Positions 24,066 to 33,140 are shown, counted from the first letter of the stretch. The stretch is DNA of 51,205 nucleotides from an uncultured Lachnospiraceae bacterium (GCA_910578795.1 CAJTSD010000024.1:1-51205); one strand, 5' to 3'. Notes: generated by a model not told the origin, from the letters alone. A program made the numbers and translations.

Positions 24066-26285
24066 ATGATAACCTATAATAAAGAAGCACGCACATTTAA
24101 ACTCGACACTCCAAACACGACATACATGATTGGACTTGTGGACGAAGAAGATTTTGTTGGGCACATCTACTATGGAAGAAAGCTAAAGGAAAACGATGCG
24201 CAGTACCTTTTGAGAACCGAAGAGGCGCCATATGTCCCAAGTAAAAACAACAGGGAACGCTGCTCATTTTACGACTGTTTCCCGTTTGAGTACCCCTCAG
24301 ACGGCATAGGTGACTACAGGGAGGGCTGTATCAATGTACGCACGGCGTCAGGTCATGCAGGTTGTATGCTTACCTACGTATCCCATGAAATCATGGAGGG
24401 AAAACCCGCATTGGAAGGACTTCCTGCCACGTTCGGAGCGGCGGACGAGTGTGCTACGTTAAAGCTCATTTGTGAGGACAAGTATGTCGGAATGCAGGTT
24501 GAGCTGTTATATACGGTCTTTTATGATACGGATGTGATAACCCGGAGTGTAAGGGTGACAAATACCGGCGCGCAGCACTTTTTCCTCACCAAGGTGTATT
24601 CTGCCTGTATCGACATGGATAACCGGAATTTTGATATGGTTTCCATGCACGGAAGCTGGGCAAGGGAGCGGCATATCCAACGCAAGACACTTGGATATGG
24701 ATTGCAGAACGTAAGTTCTATCAGGGGCGTATCCAGCCATCAGGACCACCCGTTTTTGGCGCTTGTGGACAAAAGCACAACGCAGGAGCAGGGCGAGGTT
24801 TATGCCATGAACTTCGTGTATTCAGGCAATTTCCGTGCGCAGGCGGAGGTTTCGCAGTTTGACTATGTGCGCATGTCAATGGGAATCCACCCTGAAAACT
24901 TTTGCTGGAAGCTGGACTGCGGTGAAAGCTTTCAGGCGCCGGAAGTGGTCATGGTTTACACGGACAAGGGCTTTGACGGAATGACTGCGGCGTTCCACAG
25001 ACTTTACAGGAAGCATTTGATTCGCGGGGAATACAAGGATAAAAAGAGACCTGTTTTAATCAATAACTGGGAGGCTACCTATTTTGATTTTGACACGGAA
25101 AAGCTGCTGTCAATCGCAAGGGAGGCTGCAAAGCTTGGGATTGAAATGTTTGTGTTGGACGACGGGTGGTTTGGCAGGCGAAACGGCGACAACTGCGCGC
25201 TTGGCGACTGGCAGGTTAATGAAACGAAGTTAAAAGGCGGCTTAAAATATCTTGTGGACGAAATTAATCAGCTTGGCATGAAGTTCGGGATTTGGTTTGA
25301 GCCGGAGATGATTTCGGCGGACTCTGATCTGTACAGGGCACACCCTGATTGGACGATTGCTATTCCGGGAAGACCTGCGAGTGAGGCGAGGCAGCAGTTT
25401 GTGCTCGATTTGTCAAGACAGGAGGTCGTGGACTGCATTTATGGGCAGATGGCGTCGGTGCTGCGAAGCGCTAATGTAGAGTATGTCAAGTGGGACATGA
25501 ACAGGCACCTTTGCGACCTTGGAAGTTATGGACTTGCTGATGACAGACAGGGAGAGCTGTTCCACCGTTATGTGCTTGCTCTTTATCAAATGCAGGACAG
25601 GCTTACGAAGGACTTTCCGCATTTGCTGCTGGAAAACTGTTCGAGCGGCGGTGCGCGTTTTGATCCGGGAATGCTCTACTACAGTCCGCAGATATGGTGC
25701 TCGGATGATACGGATGCCATTGAGCGGCTTGCGATACAGGAGGGTACGGCGCTTTTGTACCCGCTGTCTACAATTGGCGCGCATGTGTCCGACTGTCCCA
25801 ACCATATTGTAGGGCGCGTAACGCCGTTTGAAACAAGAGGGATTGTCGCGCTTGCGGGAACGTTCGGCTATGAATTGGATGTGACGAAAATACCGCAGGC
25901 GGACAGGGAACGGATACCTGCGCAGGTTGCCATGTATCATCAGTACAACGACCTTGTCAGGGAAGGGGATTACTACCGCATCGCGTCGTATTCCCAAAAC
26001 CATGAATACGATTGCTGGCAGGTAGTCAGTGCGGACCAAAGTCAGTCACTTGTAACATATGTACAGGTTTTGAGCAGGGCAAACGTAAAGTCAAGATGCA
26101 TCCGCCTGAAAGGACTTGCCGAAGACAGGTATTATAAGGTGGAAACCACCTCGGTAGAATTTGTAGAGGAAGACAGTATTGAAGCGAAGGTGTACAGCGG
26201 CGATACGCTTATGAAGGCAGGGCTTCTGATTTCGGAGTTACGGGGGGATTTCAGGGCAAGACTGATTTCTCTGACTGGGGTATAA
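24066..26285 (+). CDS. GH36 alpha-galactosidase
   Basis: 739-residue cytoplasmic enzyme that removes alpha-1,6-galactose from galactomannan or raffinose-type oligosaccharides. It has the GH36 layout: N-terminal beta-supersandwich, central TIM barrel and C-terminal beta domain. The barrel shows FVLDDGWFGRRNGDN, the nucleophile motif YVKWDMNRHL (Asp ~477) and the acid/base motif IWCSDDTDA (Asp ~547), at nearly the same positions as in Geobacillus GH36 enzymes. There is no signal peptide, so the substrate must be imported. ATG 24066 follows GGAGGAGC; in-frame codons back to 23973 lack a start signal. It heads the mannan locus, upstream of the LacI regulator. Confidence 0.95.
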   Translation: MITYNKEARTFKLDTPNTTYMIGLVDEEDFVGHIYYGRKLKENDAQYLLRTEEAPYVPSKNNRERCSFYDCFPFEYPSDGIGDYREGCINVRTASGHAGCMLTYVSHEIMEGKPALEGLPATFGAADECATLKLICEDKYVGMQVELLYTVFYDTDVITRSVRVTNTGAQHFFLTKVYSACIDMDNRNFDMVSMHGSWARERHIQRKTLGYGLQNVSSIRGVSSHQDHPFLALVDKSTTQEQGEVYAMNFVYSGNFRAQAEVSQFDYVRMSMGIHPENFCWKLDCGESFQAPEVVMVYTDKGFDGMTAAFHRLYRKHLIRGEYKDKKRPVLINNWEATYFDFDTEKLLSIAREAAKLGIEMFVLDDGWFGRRNGDNCALGDWQVNETKLKGGLKYLVDEINQLGMKFGIWFEPEMISADSDLYRAHPDWTIAIPGRPASEARQQFVLDLSRQEVVDCIYGQMASVLRSANVEYVKWDMNRHLCDLGSYGLADDRQGELFHRYVLALYQMQDRLTKDFPHLLLENCSSGGARFDPGMLYYSPQIWCSDDTDAIERLAIQEGTALLYPLSTIGAHVSDCPNHIVGRVTPFETRGIVALAGTFGYELDVTKIPQADRERIPAQVAMYHQYNDLVREGDYYRIASYSQNHEYDCWQVVSADQSQSLVTYVQVLSRANVKSRCIRLKGLAEDRYYKVETTSVEFVEEDSIEAKVYSGDTLMKAGLLISELRGDFRARLISLTGV

Positions 26286-26346
26286 TGTCGATAGACATTA
26301 TACTTGCCCGAATGGGCATAAATATAACGTAATTGCGAAGCAATTA
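26281..26346. repeat. Three consecutive hairpins between the GH36 and LacI genes
   Basis: TATAATGTC-GATA-GACATTATA (26281-26302), TGCCC-GAAT-GGGCA (26305-26318) and TAATTGC-GAA-GCAATTA (26330-26346), all perfect. The first overlaps the GH36 stop region. They could attenuate read-through or protect the mRNA 3' end; the first could also be an operator. Confidence 0.6.
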
Positions 26347-26381
26347 TGGTATACGGATCTAGGGAAAAGAGGGGTGGTTTT

Positions 26382-27401
26382 ATGGTCAAATCCGTTAAGC
26401 TTGCGGACATTGCGCAGAGGGTGGGTGTCAGCGTGGTAACGGTGTCAAAGGCGCTTTCGGGACAAAAGGGCGTCAGCGAGGAAATGCGCGCCAAAATCGT
26501 AGCCGTAGCTGATGAGATGGGGTACGCGCCTGTTCATGCGTCAAAGCCGTATCAGAATAAATCCTATACGATAGGCGTGGTGACGTTTGAACGGTATTTT
26601 GAGCGGTTTGCCTCATTTTACTGGAAAATGTATCAGGAGCTTGCCACGCGCACGGTCAAGCAAAGCTGCTTTTCCATGCTTGAGGTTATCGCGGGCTACG
26701 ATGAGGACAGCCTTGTGCTCCCGAAGCTCATTACGGAAAATCAGAAGGCGGACGGCATTATTATTCTTGGAAAGCCAAAGAAGGATTATTTGAAAATGCT
26801 TTATCAGAATAAAAAAGTTCCGATGGTATTTATGGATTTTTATGATGATGAGCTGAAGGTGGATTCCGTGGTTTCGGCAAGCTTTCACGGCATGTACCGC
26901 GTGACGGATTATCTGATTAAAAACGGTCATACGAATATTGCGTTTGTGGGAACGATTATGTATACGGAGAGCATTACCGACAGATATTTCGGCTACTGCA
27001 AGGCGCTGATGGAAAACGGCATTGAGCCGCGCCCCGACTGGATTATCAAGGACAGGGAGTACGGCAGCGGCAGTATCAACGATTATGAAATAAAGCTGCC
27101 GCATGATATGCCGACTGCGTTTGCGTGCAACAATGACGTAACGGCATATCTGCTGATTGGGCAGCTTGAGAAAAAAGGGTTGCATGTGCCGCAGGATATT
27201 TCCGTGGCAGGTTATGATGACTATTTATATGCGGAGTTCGGGGATTCCAAGATTACGACATATTCGGTGGATATGGCGGAAATGTCCCGAATTGCGCTTT
27301 CCTGCATTGTCAAACGGATTGAAGGCACTACTGTCAGCCCGACGGTACATATCGTAAACGGCAGCTTGATTGAGCGGGAAACGTGCGCGGGTGTTTTTTG
27401 A
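26382..27401 (+). CDS. LacI family transcriptional regulator
   Basis: 339 residues with an N-terminal LacI helix-turn-helix (VKLADIAQRVGVSVVTVSKA, residues ~4-23) and the hinge SGQKGVSEEMRAKI, followed by a two-lobe periplasmic-binding-protein-like sensor domain (KSYTIGVVTFERYF, KADGIIILGKP, NIAFVGTIMY, TAFACNNDVTAY, DISVAGYDDYLYA). It probably represses the mannan genes and is released by an imported oligosaccharide or product. The start is ATG 26382 after GAGGGGTGG; an in-frame ATG at 26346 sits in the upstream hairpin. No clear operator could be assigned. Confidence 0.92.
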   Translation: MVKSVKLADIAQRVGVSVVTVSKALSGQKGVSEEMRAKIVAVADEMGYAPVHASKPYQNKSYTIGVVTFERYFERFASFYWKMYQELATRTVKQSCFSMLEVIAGYDEDSLVLPKLITENQKADGIIILGKPKKDYLKMLYQNKKVPMVFMDFYDDELKVDSVVSASFHGMYRVTDYLIKNGHTNIAFVGTIMYTESITDRYFGYCKALMENGIEPRPDWIIKDREYGSGSINDYEIKLPHDMPTAFACNNDVTAYLLIGQLEKKGLHVPQDISVAGYDDYLYAEFGDSKITTYSVDMAEMSRIALSCIVKRIEGTTVSPTVHIVNGSLIERETCAGVF

Positions 27402-27430
27402 ACAAAGAGTTTTTAAAAGATAACTTTCAA

Positions 27431-27459
27431 TAGACTTTACACCTGATGTATGATATACT
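27431..27459 (+). promoter_or_regulatory. Promoter of the small coiled-coil gene
   Basis: TAGACT (27431-27436), a 17-bp spacer and TATACT (27454-27459) with an upstream TGA. Confidence 0.55.
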
Positions 27460-27505
27460 GAATCAACACTACGATAAATATTCACAACAAGGAAGTGATA
27501 ACAAT

Positions 27506-27781
27506 ATGACCGATAATGAATTACTGCTCGCAATTTCTGAAATGATGGATACAAAGCTTGACGCAAAGCTAAAACCGCTTGAAAACAGACTGAAACACAT
27601 CGAGGTAGATTTGCTCGAAAATAATGCCATTCCACGGCTCAATACAATCGAAGCCTGTTATACGTCAACTTTTAACAGATATAAAGACAGCGTAGAGGAT
27701 TACGAAGCGATAAAACAGGACATAGCGATTATGAAAAAAGTAATTGCAGAGCACAGCGAAAAGCTGCAAAAGCTTGCATAA
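27506..27781 (+). CDS. Small coiled-coil protein of unknown function
   Basis: 91 residues, all helical: TDNELLLAISEMMDTKLDAK, KLKPLENRLKHIEVDLLENN, then YEAIKQDIAIMKKVIAEHSE with heptad spacing. No signal peptide or membrane helix. Short proteins of this kind are common as hypotheticals in Lachnospiraceae, and no function is known to me. ATG 27506 follows AAGGAAGTG; an earlier in-frame ATG at 27446 lies before the -10 element. It has its own promoter and is probably not part of the mannan operon. Confidence 0.75.
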   Translation: MTDNELLLAISEMMDTKLDAKLKPLENRLKHIEVDLLENNAIPRLNTIEACYTSTFNRYKDSVEDYEAIKQDIAIMKKVIAEHSEKLQKLA

Positions 27782-27792
27782 AAGTGTAATTT

Positions 27793-28419
27793 CTACAAAA
27801 CCGGCGTCTTTCTCCGATACGCCAACGGAGTGACGCCGTTCTTTTCTTTAAACAGCCGAATAAAACTATTCGCATTCTCAATCCCCACAAGCTGTCCGAT
27901 TTCCACAACTTTTTTATCCGAATGCAGTAAAAGCTCCCGTGCCTTTTCCATGCGGACAGTATTCAAATATTGCATCGGCGTAACCTCATAATATTTCGCA
28001 AACTCACGGCACAGCCGAAACTTGTTCACGCGATATTCCTCCGCCAGCTCATCAAGCGAATACGGCATATGATATTCCGCGTTAAACCGCCTCTGCATAT
28101 CGGCGATATACGAAGGAATATGAAACAGCCCCGTGCGCTCCGCAGACTGAATCAAATAAAGCTGTGCAAAAAAATCCACCAGTATCCGCGAGCGGATAAT
28201 CCCATGCAGCTCGTCGTCCGTATCTGTGTGGAGCAGCTTCTCCCATGCGGCAAGAAGCTCTGCGTGCTTGTCAAGTCTGTAAATAAAATTCCCAAGCATT
28301 AATATCTTTTCCGTATAATATTCCAACATTGTCGTGCTGACAAAACAAAGCGTATACCCCCAAATATTATGACGGCAGGTCAGCTTATGCTTTTTAGTAT
28401 CCTTCTGTTTTGGAAGCAT
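27793..28419 (-). CDS. AraC-family regulator, N-terminally truncated
   Basis: 208 residues; intact family members are usually ~280-300. The C-terminal ~100 residues hold both AraC helix-turn-helix units (YSLDELAEEYRVNKFRLCRE and VVEIGQLVGIENANSFIRLF, with the RRKTP end). The upstream helical region is present, but the N-terminal cupin-type sensor domain is mostly missing. The frame opens at about 28419, where the sequence turns into the 3' part of a solute-binding protein gene on the other strand. No ribosome site is seen at the apparent start. I read this as the left side of a deletion junction; it may be untranslated or give a deregulated DNA-binding fragment. Confidence 0.7.
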   Translation of the reverse strand: MLPKQKDTKKHKLTCRHNIWGYTLCFVSTTMLEYYTEKILMLGNFIYRLDKHAELLAAWEKLLHTDTDDELHGIIRSRILVDFFAQLYLIQSAERTGLFHIPSYIADMQRRFNAEYHMPYSLDELAEEYRVNKFRLCREFAKYYEVTPMQYLNTVRMEKARELLLHSDKKVVEIGQLVGIENANSFIRLFKEKNGVTPLAYRRKTPVL

Positions 28420-28649
28420 TTGACGGCGTTACGCTTTTGTCAAATATAGCGGCTCCCGAAGGTGAGGAAGATTTGTTTGATGATGTAAACAATGAGAGCG
28501 AGGTCGGAATTAACAACAACGATTATCCTGACTGTGAAATCCTTGAAGCAGCGCTTTACGGCACAAAGACACTGGATGAAATCATGGACGAATGGAATGC
28601 AAAATGGGCAGCAGCGCAGGAAAGCCTCAACGTGGAAGTCACACAGTAA
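28410..28649 (+). pseudogene. 3' remnant of an ABC sugar-binding protein gene
   Basis: About 79 codons that read like the C-terminal end of an extracellular sugar-binding protein of the ABC type: a helical segment with CEILEAALYGTKTLDEIMDE and a closing WNAKWAAAQES. The rest of a ~450-residue protein, including the lipoprotein signal, is absent; the frame meets a stop at 28395-28397 and there is no proper start. It stands exactly where the binding protein gene is expected, 60 nt ahead of two permease genes. The mannan transporter therefore has no complete binding protein in this window. Confidence 0.75.
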
Positions 28650-28708
28650 ACGACAAAACAAGGCTGTTTACTATAATAAATGCCGCACGTTCAAAGGAGG
28701 ATTCACAC

Positions 28709-29686
28709 ATGGGTAAGGAAGGAAAGACGTTTAGCGAATGGTTTTATAGCAGAAAAGTGCAGCGGTTTTTGGTAATCGTCACATTCATGTTTGTACCGTT
28801 GCTGTTGCTGCTCGTATTTACATATATACCCTTCGGCAAAATGGTACAGTTCAGCTTTTATAATATGAAGTATATTGGCAAACGTACGTTTGTTGGGTGG
28901 AAAAATTATATTGAAGTATTTAACAGACCTGAGATTTTCAAGTCACTGGCGGTCAGCCTTTACTATATGGGCGGCGCCATAGTGCAGCTTGCACTTGCCC
29001 TGTTCTTTGCGACGATTATGGTCTTTAAGGTAAGGGGCGAAGGGGTTTTCAAGGCAGCAATGTTTTTCCCCTACCTGATTTCCGGTATTGCAATCGGTTT
29101 TATCTTCAAGTTCTTTTATGCAAGGGGCTTCGTGCTTGACACGCTCATTCAGCTCTTCGGCGTGGAATTGGAAGACATTCCGTACTGGCTGCAGGATACG
29201 CGCATTAACAATATTTCTCTCGCGGCGACATCCGTTTGGCGCTATACAGGGCAGAACATGATATTATTCCTTGGCGCCATGATGTCGGTGGACGCAGACC
29301 TCTATGAGGCTGCGTCGCTCGACGGGGCAAACAAATGGCACCAGTTTAAGTACATTATTTTACCAAGCATTAAATCCATTGTCGTGTTAAACCTGATTTT
29401 GTCAATCAGCGGTTCGCTCAGTGCATTCGAGCCGCCATACGTTATCACAAACGGTACAATGGGAACCGGCACTTACTTCGTCATCATGAACCGCTTGGCG
29501 CATGAAAATCAGAAGGTTGGTCTTGCAAGCGCAATGGCAATCGTGCTGCTTGTCATCATTATCATCTGTACCGTGGCACAGAAGCTGTTCTTCGCATACG
29601 TGTTTGACGACGGAACAAACGACGAGTCGCGGGCGGCAGTAAGACGCAGGAAAAAACAGGTAAAAAAGGAAGGGAGGAATTCGTAA
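28709..29686 (+). CDS. ABC sugar transporter permease (MalF-like)
   Basis: 325-residue membrane protein with six helices and the permease signature EAASLDGANKWHQFKYIILP (about residues 199-218), which docks to the ATPase. An N-terminal helix extension and first large loop fit the MalF-type half of a carbohydrate uptake (CUT1) transporter. ATG 28709 follows AAAGGAGG; earlier in-frame codons run through the binding-protein remnant. In Roseburia-type mannan loci the matching pair imports manno-oligosaccharides, the basis for the substrate inference. No ATPase gene is adjacent; CUT1 systems often share one MsmK-type ATPase. Confidence 0.9.
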   Translation: MGKEGKTFSEWFYSRKVQRFLVIVTFMFVPLLLLLVFTYIPFGKMVQFSFYNMKYIGKRTFVGWKNYIEVFNRPEIFKSLAVSLYYMGGAIVQLALALFFATIMVFKVRGEGVFKAAMFFPYLISGIAIGFIFKFFYARGFVLDTLIQLFGVELEDIPYWLQDTRINNISLAATSVWRYTGQNMILFLGAMMSVDADLYEAASLDGANKWHQFKYIILPSIKSIVVLNLILSISGSLSAFEPPYVITNGTMGTGTYFVIMNRLAHENQKVGLASAMAIVLLVIIIICTVAQKLFFAYVFDDGTNDESRAAVRRRKKQVKKEGRNS

Positions 29687-30537
29687 TGGAAACAAGTAAG
29701 AAGAAAAGTCCGGCAGGCGTCATTTTTTCCGTATTCCAGTATGTGATGTGCATCGGTGCGACGGTTGTGGCGTTAATCCCAGTGCTTGTATGTATCTTTA
29801 CGGCATTTAAGACATCGGACGAATATCAGACGACCTCTGTATTGCAGCCCCCCAAAAACTTCCTTTATTTTGAGAACTTTAAGGTAGCATTTGAACAGGC
29901 AAATATGCTGCGAGGCTTTCTCAATACAGCGTTGGTCTTGGTTGTGGTTTTAACGGTTTCCATTTTCGCAGGCTCCATGCTTGCCTATGTGCTCAACCGC
30001 TTCCAATTCAAGGGCAATGGGATTATCAGAAACCTCTTTATGTTTGCCGCACTGCTTCCGGGTATTGCGATGCAGGTTACGATTTATCAGATTATGAACA
30101 GCCTGGGACTGATTAATCATCTGTATGGCTATATGATTTGTCTGATGGGTACGGATATTATTTCCATTTACATATTCTTACAGTTCTTTGAGAATTTACC
30201 GGTTTCGTTGGATGAATCGGCAATTATAGACGGTTGTACCTATTTCGGCGTATATTTTAAAATTTTGCTTCCGCTACTAAAGCCTGCGATTGTGACATCG
30301 CTGATTTTAAAAGGCGTAGGTGTTTATAACGAATATTACGCGTCGAACCTGTATTTGCAGTCGAAGCATTTAAAGACCATTTCGACGGCGCTCTACACCT
30401 TTACGGGACCGTACGGAAACCAGTACAACTATATCTGCGCAGGCGTGCTGATTACAATTATACCAATCTTAATTATTTTTATCATCTTCCAAAAGCAGGT
30501 ATACGGCGGACTGGCAGCGGGAGCAGTGAAAGGTTAA
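29686..30537 (+). CDS. ABC sugar transporter permease (MalG-like)
   Basis: 283 residues with six predicted helices and the signature DESAIIDGCTYFGVYFKILL followed by PLLKPA (about residues 180-205). It is the MalG-type partner of the preceding permease; the ATG shares one base with its stop codon, so the two are translationally coupled. The C-terminus QKQVYGGLAAGAVKG is typical of CUT1 permeases. A very long hairpin (30541-30610) begins just after its stop. Confidence 0.92.
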   Translation: METSKKKSPAGVIFSVFQYVMCIGATVVALIPVLVCIFTAFKTSDEYQTTSVLQPPKNFLYFENFKVAFEQANMLRGFLNTALVLVVVLTVSIFAGSMLAYVLNRFQFKGNGIIRNLFMFAALLPGIAMQVTIYQIMNSLGLINHLYGYMICLMGTDIISIYIFLQFFENLPVSLDESAIIDGCTYFGVYFKILLPLLKPAIVTSLILKGVGVYNEYYASNLYLQSKHLKTISTALYTFTGPYGNQYNYICAGVLITIIPILIIFIIFQKQVYGGLAAGAVKG

Positions 30538-30540
30538 AAA

Positions 30541-30639
30541 ACATTAAGAAACTCTAAGTCTGCAAATCGAATAAATTCGATTTAGACGCAGACTAAGAGT
30601 TTCTAAATGTTTCGAAAAACGCAAAGGACAGCGTTTTTC
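30541..30639 (+). repeat. Very long hairpin plus second hairpin between permease and epimerase genes
   Basis: A 23-nt arm (30541-30563) pairs with 30588-30610 with two mismatches and encloses a further perfect 8-bp hairpin, AAATCGAA/TTCGATTT (30564-30583). A second hairpin, GAAAAACGC/GCGTTTTTC (30614-30639), follows. The T tracts are weak. Possible partial terminator, processing site or mRNA stabiliser separating transporter and enzyme segments. Confidence 0.75.
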
Positions 30640-30673
30640 ACAAGCGAGTTATGAAGGGAGCATGATGATTGAC

Positions 30674-31882
30674 ATGACAAAACTGGAAATGAGCCTTGAG
30701 GTGGGAAACCACCTCAGGGAGGACTTGATACCCTTTTGGAAAAGCTTAAGGGACAACGAATTTGGCGGCTATACGGGATGGGTCGGATATGACCTTGCAC
30801 CAAATCCAAAAGCAGTCAAAGGCTGTATTTTAAACAGTCGTATTACATGGTTTTTTGCCAATGCATATACCCTTTTAAAGGACGAAAGCCTTTTGGATGA
30901 GGCAAGGCACGGCTTTGAATTTTTGAAAGACGCATGCTGGGACTGGACAAACGGCGGCGTATACTGGTCGGTCAGCTACGACGGAAAGCCGGTTGAGACA
31001 TTAAAGCACACCTATAATCAGGCGTTTTCCATCTACGCCCTGTCCTCGTACTATGAGGCAAGCGGCGATAAACAAGCGCTTAGAATGGCATATCAGTTGT
31101 ACGATTTAATAGAAGGCAAAATGCGTGATGCGCTCGGATATCGGGAAGCGTTTGACGAGTCATTTCACGAGATTGACAACGAAAAGCTTTCGGAAAACGG
31201 CGTGATGGCGTCAAAGACAATGAATACCCTTCTCCATGTGTTTGAGGCGTATACAGAGTTGTACCGGGTAGACCGCAAAAAAGAAGTCGGGGATAAAATC
31301 AGGTGCATGATGGATTTGATTGCCCAAAAAGTATATAATCCGAAGCTCCACCGTCAGGAAGTGTTTTTTGACGAAAACTGGAACAGCATCATAGACCTTC
31401 ATTCTTATGGGCACGACATTGAAACGGCTTGGCTTGTGGACCGCGGCGTTGCTGTTTTAGGCGATGCTGCTTATGAGAAGAAAATGGCGCCGATTACGCA
31501 GGATTTGACCAATCAGATTTACCATACGGCATTTAACGGCGCTTCGCTTGCCAATGAATGTGAGCGCGGCGTGGTGGACAACTGGCGTGTTTGGTGGGTT
31601 CAGGCGGAAACGGTGGTAGGATTTCTGAACGGATATGAAAAGAGCGGGGCGGAAAAATATCTTGAGGCAGCGCAAAACGTTTGGCAGTTTATCAGGATGA
31701 ACTTGATTGACAGACGCGCAGGTTATAAAGCAGGAACGGAATGGTACTGGAGAGTGCAGGCGGACGGTACGCCCGACAGGACAAAGCCGATTGTGGAGCC
31801 GTGGAAATGCCCGTATCACAATGGCAGAATGTGCTTTGAGGTGCTAAAGCGCATATCCGCCGAAATCAGCGTCGCGGTATAA
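30674..31882 (+). CDS. Cellobiose/mannobiose 2-epimerase (AGE family)
   Basis: ~402-residue (alpha/alpha)6-barrel enzyme of the N-acylglucosamine 2-epimerase family. Active-site histidines and aromatic residues are visible in ETLKHTYNQAFSIYA, DLHSYGHDIETAWL, RVWWVQAETVVGF and PWKCPYHNGRMCFE. Cellobiose 2-epimerases convert the reducing-end mannose of beta-1,4-mannobiose to glucose, giving mannosyl-glucose for phosphorolysis. The next gene encodes the matching phosphorylase, which supports this over a renin-binding protein. I place the start at ATG 30674, 13 nt after GGAG, matching other genes here; ATGs at 30662 and 30665 are very close to GGAG. Confidence 0.9.
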   Translation: MTKLEMSLEVGNHLREDLIPFWKSLRDNEFGGYTGWVGYDLAPNPKAVKGCILNSRITWFFANAYTLLKDESLLDEARHGFEFLKDACWDWTNGGVYWSVSYDGKPVETLKHTYNQAFSIYALSSYYEASGDKQALRMAYQLYDLIEGKMRDALGYREAFDESFHEIDNEKLSENGVMASKTMNTLLHVFEAYTELYRVDRKKEVGDKIRCMMDLIAQKVYNPKLHRQEVFFDENWNSIIDLHSYGHDIETAWLVDRGVAVLGDAAYEKKMAPITQDLTNQIYHTAFNGASLANECERGVVDNWRVWWVQAETVVGFLNGYEKSGAEKYLEAAQNVWQFIRMNLIDRRAGYKAGTEWYWRVQADGTPDRTKPIVEPWKCPYHNGRMCFEVLKRISAEISVAV

Positions 31883-31941
31883 AAGTTGAAAATAAATTTG
31901 CAAGGTATAAAGAATTAATATGGAAAGGAAGTGACGGCAGA

Positions 31942-33111
31942 ATGAGTACAGTATTTGAACAAAACAAAGCAATGGTAATGAAACGGTATGAGGAGACCAT
32001 CAACCGCAAGAACAAAAAAACCGATTTCTACAACGGTATTTATGACCGCTATGAATATCCGGTACTGACGCGGGACCATATCCCTCCGTTTTGGAAATTT
32101 GATATGAATCCGGAAACAAACCCCTATTTTATGGAACGGATTGGTGTAAACTGCGTGTTTAACGTGGGCGCGATTGAGCTGGACGACAAATTTTATTTGG
32201 TGGCAAGGGTTGAGGGGAATGACCGGAAATCGTTCTTCGCAGTGGCGGAGAGTGATAACGGTATCAACGGGTTCCGTTTTTGGGATTATCCCATTTTATT
32301 GGAAGACGTGTGTCCGGAGGAAACAAATGTTTACGATATGCGCCTGACAAAGCATGAGGACGGCTATATTTACGGCGTGTTCTGTTCGGAGAGTAAGGAC
32401 ACTTCCGTAAATGACTTATCGGCGGCGGTAGCGGCAGCAGGGATTGTCAGGACAAAGGACCTAAAAACTTGGGAACGCCTTGACAATTTGAAAACACTCA
32501 ACTCACCGCAGCAAAGAAACGTGACGCTTCACCCTGAGTTTGTAAACGGAAAGTACGCGTTTTACACAAGACCGATGGACGATTTTATAGATACGGGAAG
32601 TGGCGGCGGTGTTGGCTTCGGGTTGTGCGACGACATTACGCACGCGGTCATTGACGAGGAGATTATTACAAGCAAACGAAAATATCACACGATTACGGAG
32701 GCGAAAAACGGCGCGGGCGCAGTGCCGATTAAAACGGAAAAGGGCTGGATACATATCGCGCATGGTGTGCGGAATACGGCAGCAGGACTTCGGTATGTCA
32801 TTTACGCGTTTGCAACCGCGCTTGACAATCCGTCCAAAGTGATTGCAGAGCCGGGCGGTTTTCTGATTGCGCCTTTGGGCAGCGAGCGGGTAGGCGACGT
32901 GTCAAACGTTGTGTTTACAAATGGTGCGATTGCAAGGGAGAACGGCGATGTTTACATCTACTACGCGTCAAGTGACACAAGGCTGCATGTGGCAACGACA
33001 ACGGTTGCCAAGCTTGTGGATTATGTATTTAACACGCCTGAGGATATGCTTCGTTCCGTAAAATGCGTGGAGCAAAGATGTGCGCTGATAGAAAAAAATT
33101 TGAAGTTATGA
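31942..33111 (+). CDS. GH130 subfamily 1-type 4-O-beta-mannosyl-glucose phosphorylase
   Basis: 389 residues with the five-bladed beta-propeller motif pattern of GH130. DHIPPFWKFDMNPETNPYFM, NCVFNVGAIELDDKFYLVAR and VEGNDRKSFFAVAES are typical of mannosyl-glucose phosphorylases (GH130_1), and the proton donor Asp is expected at residue ~132 (NVYDMR), near Asp131 of the Bacteroides enzyme. The reaction splits mannosyl-glucose with phosphate to mannose-1-phosphate and glucose, saving one ATP. It acts on the epimerase product. No signal peptide, so it is cytoplasmic. RBS GGAAGTG precedes ATG 31942. Confidence 0.9.
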   Translation: MSTVFEQNKAMVMKRYEETINRKNKKTDFYNGIYDRYEYPVLTRDHIPPFWKFDMNPETNPYFMERIGVNCVFNVGAIELDDKFYLVARVEGNDRKSFFAVAESDNGINGFRFWDYPILLEDVCPEETNVYDMRLTKHEDGYIYGVFCSESKDTSVNDLSAAVAAAGIVRTKDLKTWERLDNLKTLNSPQQRNVTLHPEFVNGKYAFYTRPMDDFIDTGSGGGVGFGLCDDITHAVIDEEIITSKRKYHTITEAKNGAGAVPIKTEKGWIHIAHGVRNTAAGLRYVIYAFATALDNPSKVIAEPGGFLIAPLGSERVGDVSNVVFTNGAIARENGDVYIYYASSDTRLHVATTTVAKLVDYVFNTPEDMLRSVKCVEQRCALIEKNLKL

Positions 33112-33140
33112 CAGAGCTGGAAAGGAGTAACATTATTAAT

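Noticed and set aside
25413..26039. 208-codon minus-strand frame inside the GH36 gene
   Set aside because: Antisense shadow, Arg-rich, without motifs.
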